Source: Sphingobacteruim zhuxiongii
Lineage (GTDB): Bacteria > Bacteroidota > Bacteroidia > Sphingobacteriales > Sphingobacteriaceae
Direction of reading: 5' to 3'
Assembly: GCF_009557615.1 (NCBI RefSeq)
Contig: NZ_CP045652.1
Span: forward strand, 2,604,001-2,668,000
DNA: 64,000 nucleotides
Part shown: positions 54,061 to 62,424 of the stretch, piece by piece
How positions within the stretch are numbered: the first letter of the stretch is position 1
How the letters are laid out: every line of letters starts with the position of its first letter
The notes under the pieces: model-generated
Told to the model about the DNA's origin: nothing
Database searches by the model: none
What the model saw: only the letters and a program-made list of their open reading frames with translations
Program-made: the position numbers and the translations under genes

Positions 54061-54156
54061 TTAGTATTGGTCGAAAACCACATCTGCAATTAACGCCTTA
54101 GTGAAAGGCATCATCCCTTTTGGAGGAAAGACTATTATTGCTTTACTGATGTTCAT
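54061..54156 (-). CDS. Possible 31-residue leader peptide
   Basis: An open frame on the minus strand, MNISKAIIVFPPKGMMPF continuing to a stop at 54061, lies between the promoter candidate at 54177-54184 and hmgA. It starts about 14-20 nt after the predicted transcription start. The peptide holds three Phe and one Tyr, not clustered. It may be a leader or just chance in a transcribed leader. Confidence 0.3.
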   Translation of the reverse strand: MNISKAIIVFPPKGMMPFTKALIADVVFDQY

Positions 54157-54176
54157 AAATGGTTATTGTACTTACT

Positions 54177-54184
54177 CAAATATA
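54177..54184 (-). promoter_or_regulatory. -7 promoter element for the hmgA operon
   Basis: On the minus strand TATATTTG matches TAnnTTTG exactly. A TTTG about 27 bp upstream is a poorly spaced -33. Transcription from here would give a leader of about 190 nt before hmgA. The rest of 53977-54307 shows nothing further except the short frame at 54061-54156. Confidence 0.45.
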
Positions 54185-54307
54185 CAGCATTTTATTTTAT
54201 ATTTACATCGTCAAACAGAATAAATCTTTTATTTAACAAGTCATTTTCAAATACTTAAGAAATAAAGGAACCAATTGTAAATTTTAAACTATCGACAATA
54301 TTCCGTT

Positions 54308-55285
54308 ATGAAAATCATAACATATCGAGTAAAAAATCAAGACTCTTTAGGTCTTATCCATGAAGATTCTATCATCTCTGTAAAAGACATCGATGAAAAT
54401 CTGCCACAGCAGATGGAAGCCTTGCTTCAATCCGGTCCTGAAGGGCTCGCAAATCTGCAGCTCGCTTTCCAGAAACATATCGAACAAAAAGATTGGGCTA
54501 TAAATAGCCTTTGCTTTGACGACGTTGAAATTCTTGCTCCAGTTCCGAAGCCCAACTCATTTCGGGATGCTTATGCCTTCCGGCAGCATGTAGAAACCTC
54601 CCGTGCCAATCGCGGATTAGCCATGATTCCTGAATTTGATGAATTCCCTGTTTTCTATTTCTCGAATCATCATGCAATCAACGGCCCCGGGGCTGTATAC
54701 GGAATGGACGAACATTTTGATAAAATGGATTTTGAATTGGAAGTCGCTGTTGTTATCAACAAAGCAGGAAGAAATATTAAAGCCGCGGATGCTGACGATT
54801 ATATCGCCGGGTATATGATTATGAATGATCTAAGTGCGAGACGACTGCAAATGGACGAGATGAAGTTAAACTTAGGACCTGCCAAAGGCAAAGACTTTGC
54901 GACAGCAATAGGCCCCTATTTAGTTACAAAAGACGAGCTCGCGGCCTATCTTGTCACAACTCGAGAAGGACATGTCGGAGAAACCTACGACTTACAGATG
55001 ACGTGCTCTGTAAATGACATTCAAGTTTCCAATGGCAGCTTAGCAAGCATGCATTGGACCTTTGCTGAAATTATAGAACGTATTTCCTACGGCGTAAACA
55101 TATACCCTGGAGACCTCATTGGGTCAGGTACTGTAGGTACAGGATGCTTCTTGGAACTCAATGGAACCGGTAAACGTCAAGATCCCAATTATCGTGAGCA
55201 GTGGCTGCAGCCAGGCGACCAAGTATGCATGGAAGTAACCGCATTAGGAACTTTAACAAACACCCTACGCTTAGAGAAATATTAG
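54308..55285 (+). CDS. fahA: Fumarylacetoacetate hydrolase-family protein
   Basis: Last enzyme of tyrosine breakdown, splitting fumarylacetoacetate to fumarate and acetoacetate. The 325 residues have an N-terminal SH3-like part (about 1-90) and the FAH fold. Metal ligands are seen in KMDFELEVAVVINKAG (two Glu) and MIMNDLSARRLQMDEM (Asp). The block GPAKGKDFATAIGPYLVT holds the catalytic-loop Lys. Shorter than the eukaryotic enzyme but usual for bacteria. It begins a plus-strand unit with the flavin reductase gene and diverges from hmgA across 331 bp. Confidence 0.93.
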   Translation: MKIITYRVKNQDSLGLIHEDSIISVKDIDENLPQQMEALLQSGPEGLANLQLAFQKHIEQKDWAINSLCFDDVEILAPVPKPNSFRDAYAFRQHVETSRANRGLAMIPEFDEFPVFYFSNHHAINGPGAVYGMDEHFDKMDFELEVAVVINKAGRNIKAADADDYIAGYMIMNDLSARRLQMDEMKLNLGPAKGKDFATAIGPYLVTKDELAAYLVTTREGHVGETYDLQMTCSVNDIQVSNGSLASMHWTFAEIIERISYGVNIYPGDLIGSGTVGTGCFLELNGTGKRQDPNYREQWLQPGDQVCMEVTALGTLTNTLRLEKY

Positions 55286-55309
55286 ATAAGAAAAGAAACT
55301 TAGCAAGCT

Positions 55310-56206
55310 ATGCAAAACTTTGATACGAAAACATTCGAACCGGGAGTCCACGGACCTATTTTTGACAATCTAATCAAATACGCGGTAGCACCTCGTCCAA
55401 TCTGCTTCGCCAGTACAGTCGATGCGCAAGGACAAGTTAACTTAAGTCCATTCAGCTATTTCAATTATATGTCGCAGAATCCGCCCATCTGTGTATTCTC
55501 CCCATTGCGAAGAGTACGTGATGGTTCTATTAAGCATACTTTAGAAAACATCGAAGAGGTTCCGGAGGTAGTGATTAACATCGTTAATTTTGATATGGTA
55601 CAGCAGCAATCGCTCGCGAGTACAGAATATGCAAAGGGAGTAAACGAATTTGAAAAATCAGGTCTAAGTCCTATTCCTTCGGTTCAAGTGAAGCCGCCTC
55701 GCGTTGCGGAGTCTCCAATTCAATTGGAATGTAGGGTTCGACAAATTATCCCTCTTTCAGAAGATGGCGGAGCAGGTAACCTCGTGATTGCAGAGGTTCT
55801 GTGTATGCATGTAAAGAGTCATCTATTAGATGAAGATGATCAAGTCAATCAGGCAGAGTTAGATTTAGTCGCTCGTTTAGGAGGCAACTGGTATTGCCGA
55901 GTAACGGAAGAGAATCTTTTTGAAGTACCCAAGCCTTTACGTAAACTAGGAATTGGTGTAGATAAACTTCCTGAGCACATTCGTCTATCAAATGTATTGA
56001 CGGGCAATCAATTGGGATTATTAGCAAATATCGAGCAGCTCCCAACCGAAACCGAATTAGCGGAAAACGATTCCCACGTACAACAACTCTTGGAGATGTG
56101 GAAGAATGACCAGACGCAATTAACAAATGAGCTGCATCGATATGCAGCCCAACTTCTCGATCAAGGTGAAACCGATTTCGCTTGGCAGGTATTATTACTC
56201 GCCTAA
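55310..56206 (+). CDS. Flavin reductase-like (FMN-binding split barrel) protein
   Basis: A 298-residue protein. The N-terminal about 200 residues match the flavin-reductase split-barrel family: KYAVAPRPICFASTVDAQG, NLSPFSYFNYMSQNPP and FEKSGLSPIPSVQVKPPRVA. About 200-298 is an additional polar helical tail. Members bind FMN and reduce flavins or act as oxygenase partners. It follows fahA by 24 bp, so it is presumably part of the same pathway. Its 3' end overlaps the 3' end of the convergent phenylalanine hydroxylase gene by 12 bp. Confidence 0.9.
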   Translation: MQNFDTKTFEPGVHGPIFDNLIKYAVAPRPICFASTVDAQGQVNLSPFSYFNYMSQNPPICVFSPLRRVRDGSIKHTLENIEEVPEVVINIVNFDMVQQQSLASTEYAKGVNEFEKSGLSPIPSVQVKPPRVAESPIQLECRVRQIIPLSEDGGAGNLVIAEVLCMHVKSHLLDEDDQVNQAELDLVARLGGNWYCRVTEENLFEVPKPLRKLGIGVDKLPEHIRLSNVLTGNQLGLLANIEQLPTETELAENDSHVQQLLEMWKNDQTQLTNELHRYAAQLLDQGETDFAWQVLLLA

Positions 56207-57958
56207 CGTCAAGCTAATATGCTTATCCTTGGCCAAACGAATACCATCCTGAATTAACTTATCTAATTCAGGATGTCTTTTCCCAAACGCCGCTAAAACT
56301 TGCTCCGCCTCCTCTGCTACAGAAGTATCGTTTCGATCTAAAGCGATCTCCAATATTTCTAAAGCGGCAAGCCAATTATCCAGATAATTCGTATCCAGGA
56401 CATGTAAATGTTTGTCCAACCTTACCAACTCGCCGACTTCCTCTCGTATGATCCGAAGTTCTTGATAAACTTGCTGTAATGCAATCACACGGTCAGAATA
56501 ATGTACGGCCGTAAGCACCGTATTTTCAACTTCTTCAATTTCCTCATATGCATCTTTATCTGCTGCACCAGCATAGACGGAGATGATCTCTTCTCCAATT
56601 GCCATGTCGTAGGTGCCCCAGCTAGGTTGAAAATAAACAGTTCCTGCTTCATCCTGTACCGTACAATCCTCCAAGGCAATTAGCAGCAATTTGCCATTTC
56701 GATAAGTGAACGATTTCACCAATCCGGAAACACGCAATCCAGATTCAAAATATAAATCCGCAGGAGTTGAAAGGCGGATTCCATAATCTGCTAATTCACG
56801 TTCAGTCAAATTTTCTAAACTCTTGCCTAAACCTTTCAAAGCTCCAACTGGGGAACTAAAGCCATCTTGATGATAAGTCTTTCCGTGCCGTTCCAATTCT
56901 TTACCCTCAAAAGCTAAAGCAGTCGGACCTTGAGTTTTAACACCGCTGAATTTCTCCCCTTTAGAAAAATCAACAAATACGCCAGAAACTTCTAATCCCG
57001 AACTATAAACAACAGTGCAGACCGTACGACTGTCAATTGCTTTGTCTACACTTTCCTTACCTCCCACCCGAAAAGCCATTTGATTCGCAAACTCATCTAG
57101 AACAGCATAAACCTGATGGAAATTCGAAGTAACAAACAACTGTGGCTGCGGCTTAGTAATATCATAACTATAGTTAATCGCTTCTAGTGTGTACGGTAAT
57201 TTAGTTACTTCTGCACGCATGCAATTCGCACTCTCGCCAATAGAAGAAAGTAACCCTGCTCCATATATTTTAGGGATTTCTAAACTACCGATTAGCCCGT
57301 ACTCTACGGTCCACCAGTGTAACCTACTTAATAAGGCCATCTCAGATGGTTCCCCCATATCACTAGAAATCGCTTCAAACTTCTTTTCTGCTGCTGTAAT
57401 TTCCGCTTCGGTAGCCCCTTCCTTTTCTTTTACTATCGATAACTCGCGGATAGCTTCGTATAATTCCATGTCCTTACCCGAACTCAACGCTTTGGTGCCT
57501 ACGGAACCAAAGTATTGTAGATAATCGGCATATTCAGGTTCCCCAATAATTGGAGCATGTCCTGAAGATTCATGTATAATATCTGGCGCTGGTGTATAGG
57601 ATATATGTTCGATGTTTCGAATATCAGCAGCAATAACAAGAACACGATGTGCTTGAAACTCCATAAAAGCAGAAGGCGGAATAAAGCCATCGACCGTCAC
57701 AGCGCCCCAACCAATTTGTCGCAACGCATTATTCATTTCCTGTAAATTCGGAACTTTCTCGATGCTGAGCCCAGCTTTTGTTAAGCCAGGGATATAAGGA
57801 TAATAAGCAATATCACGGAGATAAGCATAATTCTGACGCATCACATAGCGCCACACCGCTTGATCAATCGCTGTATAACGAGAATAGTCCTGCGGAACAA
57901 TGTATCTTATCAGATGCTTAGGCAGTTGAGCAACCACCGGGTTATCATAATGATTCAT
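56195..57958 (-). CDS. phhA: Phenylalanine 4-monooxygenase (long form)
   Basis: Pterin- and iron-dependent aromatic amino-acid hydroxylase that makes tyrosine from phenylalanine. The catalytic domain (about 1-310) contains the iron ligands His129 and His134 in IIHESSGHAPIIGEPEYADY and Glu219 in WWTVEYGLIGSLEIPK, plus GAGLLSSIGESANC. The total length of 587 residues is about twice the usual bacterial enzyme of about 260-300. About 310-587 is an extra region, beta-rich (TCVVY..GLEVSGVFVDF-like) then helical, of unknown role, typical of Bacteroidetes homologues. It is transcribed toward the fahA/flavin reductase unit. No pterin dehydratase gene lies in the window. Confidence 0.92.
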   Translation of the reverse strand: MNHYDNPVVAQLPKHLIRYIVPQDYSRYTAIDQAVWRYVMRQNYAYLRDIAYYPYIPGLTKAGLSIEKVPNLQEMNNALRQIGWGAVTVDGFIPPSAFMEFQAHRVLVIAADIRNIEHISYTPAPDIIHESSGHAPIIGEPEYADYLQYFGSVGTKALSSGKDMELYEAIRELSIVKEKEGATEAEITAAEKKFEAISSDMGEPSEMALLSRLHWWTVEYGLIGSLEIPKIYGAGLLSSIGESANCMRAEVTKLPYTLEAINYSYDITKPQPQLFVTSNFHQVYAVLDEFANQMAFRVGGKESVDKAIDSRTVCTVVYSSGLEVSGVFVDFSKGEKFSGVKTQGPTALAFEGKELERHGKTYHQDGFSSPVGALKGLGKSLENLTERELADYGIRLSTPADLYFESGLRVSGLVKSFTYRNGKLLLIALEDCTVQDEAGTVYFQPSWGTYDMAIGEEIISVYAGAADKDAYEEIEEVENTVLTAVHYSDRVIALQQVYQELRIIREEVGELVRLDKHLHVLDTNYLDNWLAALEILEIALDRNDTSVAEEAEQVLAAFGKRHPELDKLIQDGIRLAKDKHISLTLGE

Positions 57959-58125
57959 TTATAATTGTTTTAGCAAACATAATTATTTTAACATTTAATT
58001 ACAACGAATATTAATTGGTAGAGCCGATAATTTTTTAAAAATTGCCTAGAGCACGATTAGAGTGAGATAAGTTTAGTAATTTAACAATTTGATAAAATAC
58101 AACCCATTATAAACCAACATTTTTT

Positions 58126-58133
58126 TATTTTTG
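58126..58133 (+). promoter_or_regulatory. -7 promoter element of the acyl-CoA ligase gene
   Basis: TATTTTTG matches TAnnTTTG. Transcription would begin at about 58140, at the first base of the leader hairpin. Confidence 0.55.
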
Positions 58134-58136
58134 CAA

Positions 58137-58192
58137 ACTTCTTCTTTTTGTCGATGTTTAATGGAGGAAGAAGTCCGTCTGTAAAGCGACGG
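58137..58192 (+). promoter_or_regulatory. Structured leader of the acyl-CoA ligase gene
   Basis: ACTTCTTC (58137-58144) can pair with GAAGAAGT (58167-58174). Directly after it CCGTC (58175-58179) pairs with GACGG (58188-58192). The two hairpins abut and end 16 nt before ATG 58209. They fill almost the whole about 70-nt leader, suggesting a regulatory RNA function. Confidence 0.45.
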
Positions 58193-58208
58193 GTTAATTT
58201 GAATTGAA

Positions 58209-59984
58209 ATGGATGAAAACCTTAGACTATTTGATCTAGCCTTTAGGCAGATTGAGCTCTTTCCAAACCTTGATATTTTCTCGCATAAAAAAGATGGCGA
58301 GTGGAAGCCCATCAAAACCGAGCAATTTTTAACGGAGGTTAATGCCCTCTCCAAAGGACTTATCGAATTAGGGGTAAAACCTAACGAAAAAGTAGGTCTT
58401 ATTGCCGATAGCAGTGTCGAATGGCATATCGTAGATTTTGCTATACAACAAATCGGCGCCGTAACGGTGGCAATCTATCCCAATATAACCGACGCTGATT
58501 ATCAGTTTATCTTCAACGATGCTGAAATCAAACTATGTATCGTCAGCACCAAATCCTTATATAATCGAATTTTATCATTCAAAGACTCCATTTATACATT
58601 GAAGTATGTATTCGCTATGGAGAAGCATGAGGATGTCAGAAATTGGGATGAGCTTAAAGTGTTAGGGAATAAGATCCCTGATGCGCAGCTGGAGACGCTT
58701 CGTAACGCCGTTAAAGCTGAAGATTTAGCGACCTTAATTTACACGTCAGGAACGACAGGAAAACCAAAAGGCGTTATGCTTACGCATAACAATATTATTT
58801 CGAATGTATTGGCCGCGCGTGAAATCACACCTTGCCAAGCATATCATCGCTCATTGACATTCTTACCTCCATGTCATGCTTATGAGCGTATGGTTATCTA
58901 TACTTATCTTTATATTGGTATTACAACCCATATCGCAGAATCCCTAGATAAAATCGGACAAAATATTAAAGAGGTACAACCTCATATTATGACGGCTGTT
59001 CCGCGTATTTTGGAGAAAGTATATGAGAAGATTATGAAAGCGGGACTTGAGCTCAATGGCATGAAACGCAATATCTTCGATTGGGCTGTTAAAGTTGCTG
59101 AGGACTATGATCCTGATCCTAAAAAACGAAGTTTCACTTACAATATAAAGCTCAAACTCGCTAAAAAACTAGTCTTAGACAAGTGGTATGAAGCATTAGG
59201 TGGGCATTTGATGACTGTTGCTTCAGGCAGTGCGTCTTTACAGGCAAAATTAGCACGAGTCTTGTTAGCGGCAGGTATTCCATTATTTGAAGGCTATGGT
59301 ATGACTGAAGCCTCTCCTTTGATTTCCGTAAACCATTATATTAAGGGAACGCGCGTAGGAACGGTTGGTCTTGCTGTGAAGTACGTGGATATCAAATTGG
59401 CTGAGGATGGAGAAATCCTCGTTAAAGGTCCAAATGTCATGCAGGGCTATTACAAGAATAATGAAGAAACCAGTAAAACCATTATCGACGGTTGGTTACA
59501 CACCGGGGATATAGGTACTTGGGAAGAAGGACAATTCTTAAAAATTATCGACCGCAAGAAAGAGATGTTTAAGATCTCAGGTGGAAAGTACGTTATCCCT
59601 CAACCTATCGAGAAAAAACTGCTCGAGTCGAATTATATCGAGCAAGCAATGGTTATCGGCGATGGGCAGAAGTTTGCTTCGGCGTATATCGTACCGAACT
59701 ATGCGCATCTTGTTGACTGGAGTAAATCCGAAGCACCTGAATTACGCGATCTTCCGAAAGACCAATTCTTGAAACAAGACAAGGTTGTTCGAAAGATTAA
59801 CAAGGAAGTTCAATTGGCCAATCAGCATTTTGGAAATTGGGAGCAGATTAAACGTCCCATTATCTTGCTCAATGAATTTACAATTGAGGATGGTGAATTA
59901 ACACCAACCTTAAAGATGAAACGAAAGGTAATTCTAGAAAAATACAAGAAGGAATTCGAAGATTTATACCACACCGCTGACTAA
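58209..59984 (+). CDS. Long-chain fatty-acyl-CoA ligase
   Basis: AMP-forming acyl-CoA synthetase of 591 residues, activating fatty acids with ATP and CoA; likely peripheral on the inner membrane. The AMP-binding core motif is LIYTSGTTGKPKGVMLTH (about 178-195). GYGMTEASPLISVN holds the A5-like region, WLHTGDIGTWEEGQF the A7 region, and FKISGGKYVIPQPIEKKL the C-terminal-domain hinge and catalytic-Lys region. The family is FAA1/LC_FACS-like and of typical length. Monocistronic, with a strong terminator. Confidence 0.93.
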   Translation: MDENLRLFDLAFRQIELFPNLDIFSHKKDGEWKPIKTEQFLTEVNALSKGLIELGVKPNEKVGLIADSSVEWHIVDFAIQQIGAVTVAIYPNITDADYQFIFNDAEIKLCIVSTKSLYNRILSFKDSIYTLKYVFAMEKHEDVRNWDELKVLGNKIPDAQLETLRNAVKAEDLATLIYTSGTTGKPKGVMLTHNNIISNVLAAREITPCQAYHRSLTFLPPCHAYERMVIYTYLYIGITTHIAESLDKIGQNIKEVQPHIMTAVPRILEKVYEKIMKAGLELNGMKRNIFDWAVKVAEDYDPDPKKRSFTYNIKLKLAKKLVLDKWYEALGGHLMTVASGSASLQAKLARVLLAAGIPLFEGYGMTEASPLISVNHYIKGTRVGTVGLAVKYVDIKLAEDGEILVKGPNVMQGYYKNNEETSKTIIDGWLHTGDIGTWEEGQFLKIIDRKKEMFKISGGKYVIPQPIEKKLLESNYIEQAMVIGDGQKFASAYIVPNYAHLVDWSKSEAPELRDLPKDQFLKQDKVVRKINKEVQLANQHFGNWEQIKRPIILLNEFTIEDGELTPTLKMKRKVILEKYKKEFEDLYHTAD

Positions 59985-60005
59985 TCTCAACGATATATCA
60001 TCAAT

Positions 60006-60036
60006 AAAAGCCCTAATTTACTATTAAGGCTTTTTT
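60006..60036 (+). terminator. Terminator of the acyl-CoA ligase gene
   Basis: AAAAGCC (60006-60012) pairs with GGCTTTT (60028-60034), the stem being extended by weaker T-A pairs around an AT-rich loop. It is followed by TTTTTT within the right arm. Confidence 0.75.
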
Positions 60037-60128
60037 ATTTCCTTCCAATTATTTCTTATCTTACATCAAGAATCACCAAGATAAATTTCCCGATTTTGTC
60101 GAACTATTAATAAGAAAAGGAATACATC

Positions 60129-60446
60129 ATGAAAGAACAATTTGAACCCATTCCAGTCGTTAAGAACGAAGAACAAGGTCGATTTGAATTAAATGTAGAT
60201 GGACATATCGCATTTATCGACTACAAAGAAACCAACAGCAACGTTGCATTGGTTCATACTGAAGCGCCATCGGAACTCGCAGGCACAGGTGCAGCCGCTG
60301 CATTAGTTGAAAAGACTTTGGTATATATTGAAGAAGCTGGTAAGAAAGTATTGCCATATTGTCCGTACGTTTATGCATTTATCAAAAAACATCCCGAATG
60401 GAAGCGCTTAGTAGCTCCTCATTTTCCGGGCTATGATCAACTCTAG
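60129..60446 (+). CDS. YjdJ-type GNAT N-acetyltransferase
   Basis: A compact N-acetyltransferase of 105 residues of the YjdJ/GTA-like GNAT group. It shows the acetyl-CoA loop SELAGTGAAAALVEKTLVY and the C-terminal CPYVYAFIKKHPEWKRLV, which is diagnostic. Small cytoplasmic protein. The natural acceptor is unknown. Preceded by an AAAAGGAATACATC ribosome-binding-like spacer. The amidohydrolase gene follows 53 bp downstream with its own promoter candidate. Confidence 0.92.
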   Translation: MKEQFEPIPVVKNEEQGRFELNVDGHIAFIDYKETNSNVALVHTEAPSELAGTGAAAALVEKTLVYIEEAGKKVLPYCPYVYAFIKKHPEWKRLVAPHFPGYDQL

Positions 60447-60452
60447 TTTATT

Positions 60453-60460
60453 TATCTTTG
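60453..60460 (+). promoter_or_regulatory. -7 promoter element of the amidohydrolase gene
   Basis: TATCTTTG matches TAnnTTTG, 39 bp before the ATG at 60500. No good -33 element is seen. Confidence 0.45.
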
Positions 60461-60499
60461 TCGATCCGTCGAAAAGAAAAATAAGCGAAAACAAAACTT

Positions 60500-61828
60500 A
60501 TGTCAACAAACGAACATCTATCTAGAAAATCGTTTATAAAAAATGCCGCGTTAGGAATTGCAGGTGTAGGAGCCTCTCCCCTTATCGGTGGATTTACGAG
60601 CCCTGAGCAAGTACAGAAGAAAACAAAGGAAATGAAGCTACTAAAAAACGTCAGACTAGAAACTGGTTTCGAATATGATGGCGATGAAGTTATTGCGACA
60701 AAAACTGATTTATTCTGTGTAGAGCTGGCAGATGGGAAGATAAAATCTGTTCAGAAAAACAACCCCAAAGCGGATGCATTTGACGCCAAAGGCATGCTGA
60801 TGCTCCCTGCTTTTAAGGACAAGCACATCCACTTGGACAAGACCTTCTATGGCGGTCCTTGGAAAATTGTTAAACGTCGTCCTGGTGGATTAAAAGGGAT
60901 GATTGCACTGGAACAAGAAGTTCTTCCAGAAATGTTGAAGACTTCGACCTTTCGTGCTGAAAAACTAATCGAGCTGCTACAATCCAAAGGTACCAACTTT
61001 GCAAGAAGCCATGTCAATATCGAACCAACGTCTAAACTGCAGTCTTTAAAAAATCTGCAGGTCGCATTGGAGAATAAAAAAGCAGGTTTTGATGCAGAAT
61101 TAGTAGCCTTCCCACAACATGGTCTTTATTATACTGACACCGTTCCTCTATTAAAAGAAGCCGCGAAAATGGATATTGATTTTATCGGCGGATTAGATCC
61201 TTTTACAATCGATGGATCAATCGAAAAGCCTATTGATTTCACTGTTCAACTTGCTTTAGACCATCAAAAAGGGATTGACATACATTTACATGAATCAGGG
61301 CAATCCGGTGTAGATACCATTGAATACCTGATTAAGAAAGTCTTAGAAAATCCGAGCCTAAAAGGCAAAACTTACCTCAGTCACTGTTTCGCTTTATCGG
61401 CGATTCCTGCCAGCAAACAAGAAGAACTCGCAGAGAAACTCGCCGCAGCAGAAGTTGGAATTGTCTCAACCATTCCTTTCGGTGGTCGCGTAATGCCTAT
61501 CCCTACTTTATTAAAACATGGAGTCCATGTCGCAACGGGAATTGATAGTGTAATCGATCATTGGGGCATTTATGGTACAGGCTCTGTCTTAGACAAAGCC
61601 AGCTTAATGGCACAACTTTACGGCTTCGGTAATGAATTTATGTTGTCACGAAGCTTACGCTTAGCCACAGACAATGTATCACCACTGGACGATAAAGGAA
61701 ACCAACAATGGCCAAAGTCTAACGACAAAGCGGACTTTGTATTGGTCCATAGCAGTTGTTCCGCAGAGGCAGTTGCACGAGTTCCCGAAATTGAACACCT
61801 CATACATGCAGGTAAGCTAGTTTACTAA
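60500..61828 (+). CDS. Amidohydrolase-family protein with Tat-like leader
   Basis: A metal-dependent hydrolase of 442 residues with a cytosine-deaminase-like arrangement. The N-terminus SRKSFIKNAALGIAGVGASP resembles a Tat leader (twin basic residues, then hydrophobic segment), so the product is probably exported. The metal-binding motif is DKHIHLDKTFYGGPW (about 112-126). Further metal ligands are in ARSHVNIEP, GIDIHLHESGQ and KTYLSHCFALS; the catalytic-Asp region is THVATGIDSVIDHW-like, read here as VHVATGIDSVIDHWG. The substrate may be a pyrimidine, but this is not proven. Ends in a strong terminator before the Rrf2 gene. Confidence 0.88.
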   Translation: MSTNEHLSRKSFIKNAALGIAGVGASPLIGGFTSPEQVQKKTKEMKLLKNVRLETGFEYDGDEVIATKTDLFCVELADGKIKSVQKNNPKADAFDAKGMLMLPAFKDKHIHLDKTFYGGPWKIVKRRPGGLKGMIALEQEVLPEMLKTSTFRAEKLIELLQSKGTNFARSHVNIEPTSKLQSLKNLQVALENKKAGFDAELVAFPQHGLYYTDTVPLLKEAAKMDIDFIGGLDPFTIDGSIEKPIDFTVQLALDHQKGIDIHLHESGQSGVDTIEYLIKKVLENPSLKGKTYLSHCFALSAIPASKQEELAEKLAAAEVGIVSTIPFGGRVMPIPTLLKHGVHVATGIDSVIDHWGIYGTGSVLDKASLMAQLYGFGNEFMLSRSLRLATDNVSPLDDKGNQQWPKSNDKADFVLVHSSCSAEAVARVPEIEHLIHAGKLVY

Positions 61829-61849
61829 CAATATTCAACTGAATATCAT

Positions 61850-61897
61850 AAAGCTTGTTATTTACGACAAATAAGTCTTAAATAACAAGCTTTTCTT
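61850..61897 (+). terminator. Terminator of the amidohydrolase gene
   Basis: AAAGCTTGTTATTT (61850-61863) pairs perfectly over 14 bp with AAATAACAAGCTTT (61880-61893), followed by T-rich DNA. The loop is 16 nt. Confidence 0.85.
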
Positions 61898-61898
61898 T

Positions 61899-61906
61899 TA
61901 TCTTTG
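61899..61906 (+). promoter_or_regulatory. -7 promoter element of the Rrf2-haemoglobin unit
   Basis: TATCTTTG matches TAnnTTTG, giving transcription from about 61912 and a 20-nt leader before ATG 61934. Confidence 0.5.
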
Positions 61907-61933
61907 AAAAAAGGTTAATAAAAAGAATAAATT

Positions 61934-62377
61934 ATGTTCTCAAAAGCTGCTGAGCATGGAATCAAAGCAATTATCTACATTGCCACCCAGTCGATGGAGG
62001 GTAAGCGCGTAAAAATTGGCGAAGTATCTGAACATACGGCGACACCTGAAGCGTTTACTGCAAAAGTCTTAGGCACTTTAACGAAGTATAAAATTTTGCA
62101 GTCCATCAAAGGGCCATATGGAGGTTTTCAAATGTCAGAGCGCCAAATTGAAGACGTTAAAGTAGCCGATATCGTCAAGGCACTGGATGGGGACCAAATT
62201 TTTACAGGTTGTGCTTTAGGCTTATCCGCTTGCAATCACTTAAACCCCTGCCCTATGCATGAACGTTTTGTCGCAATCCGCAGCGAGTTAAAGAGCATGA
62301 TGGAGAGTACCACAATTCATGATTTAGCAACAGGGCTAATTGCTGGAGAATCTGTACTCATGCGTACTGAACAATAA
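61934..62377 (+). CDS. NsrR-like Rrf2 transcriptional regulator
   Basis: A winged-helix Rrf2-family regulator of 147 residues. The HTH region is about 25-65 (KIGEVSEHTATPEAFTAKVL), followed by GPYGGFQMSER in the wing. Three cysteines sit together in the region TGCALGLSACNHLNPCP (about 97-112), the position and spacing that bind an iron-sulfur cluster in NsrR/IscR-type members. The family senses nitric oxide or iron-sulfur status. The next gene, 47 bp downstream, encodes a truncated haemoglobin, supporting a nitric-oxide role. Confidence 0.9.
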   Translation: MFSKAAEHGIKAIIYIATQSMEGKRVKIGEVSEHTATPEAFTAKVLGTLTKYKILQSIKGPYGGFQMSERQIEDVKVADIVKALDGDQIFTGCALGLSACNHLNPCPMHERFVAIRSELKSMMESTTIHDLATGLIAGESVLMRTEQ

Positions 62378-62424
62378 GATTTTAAACGTCATCCATAGCA
62401 ACCCTCATAATTAAGATCAAGGCG

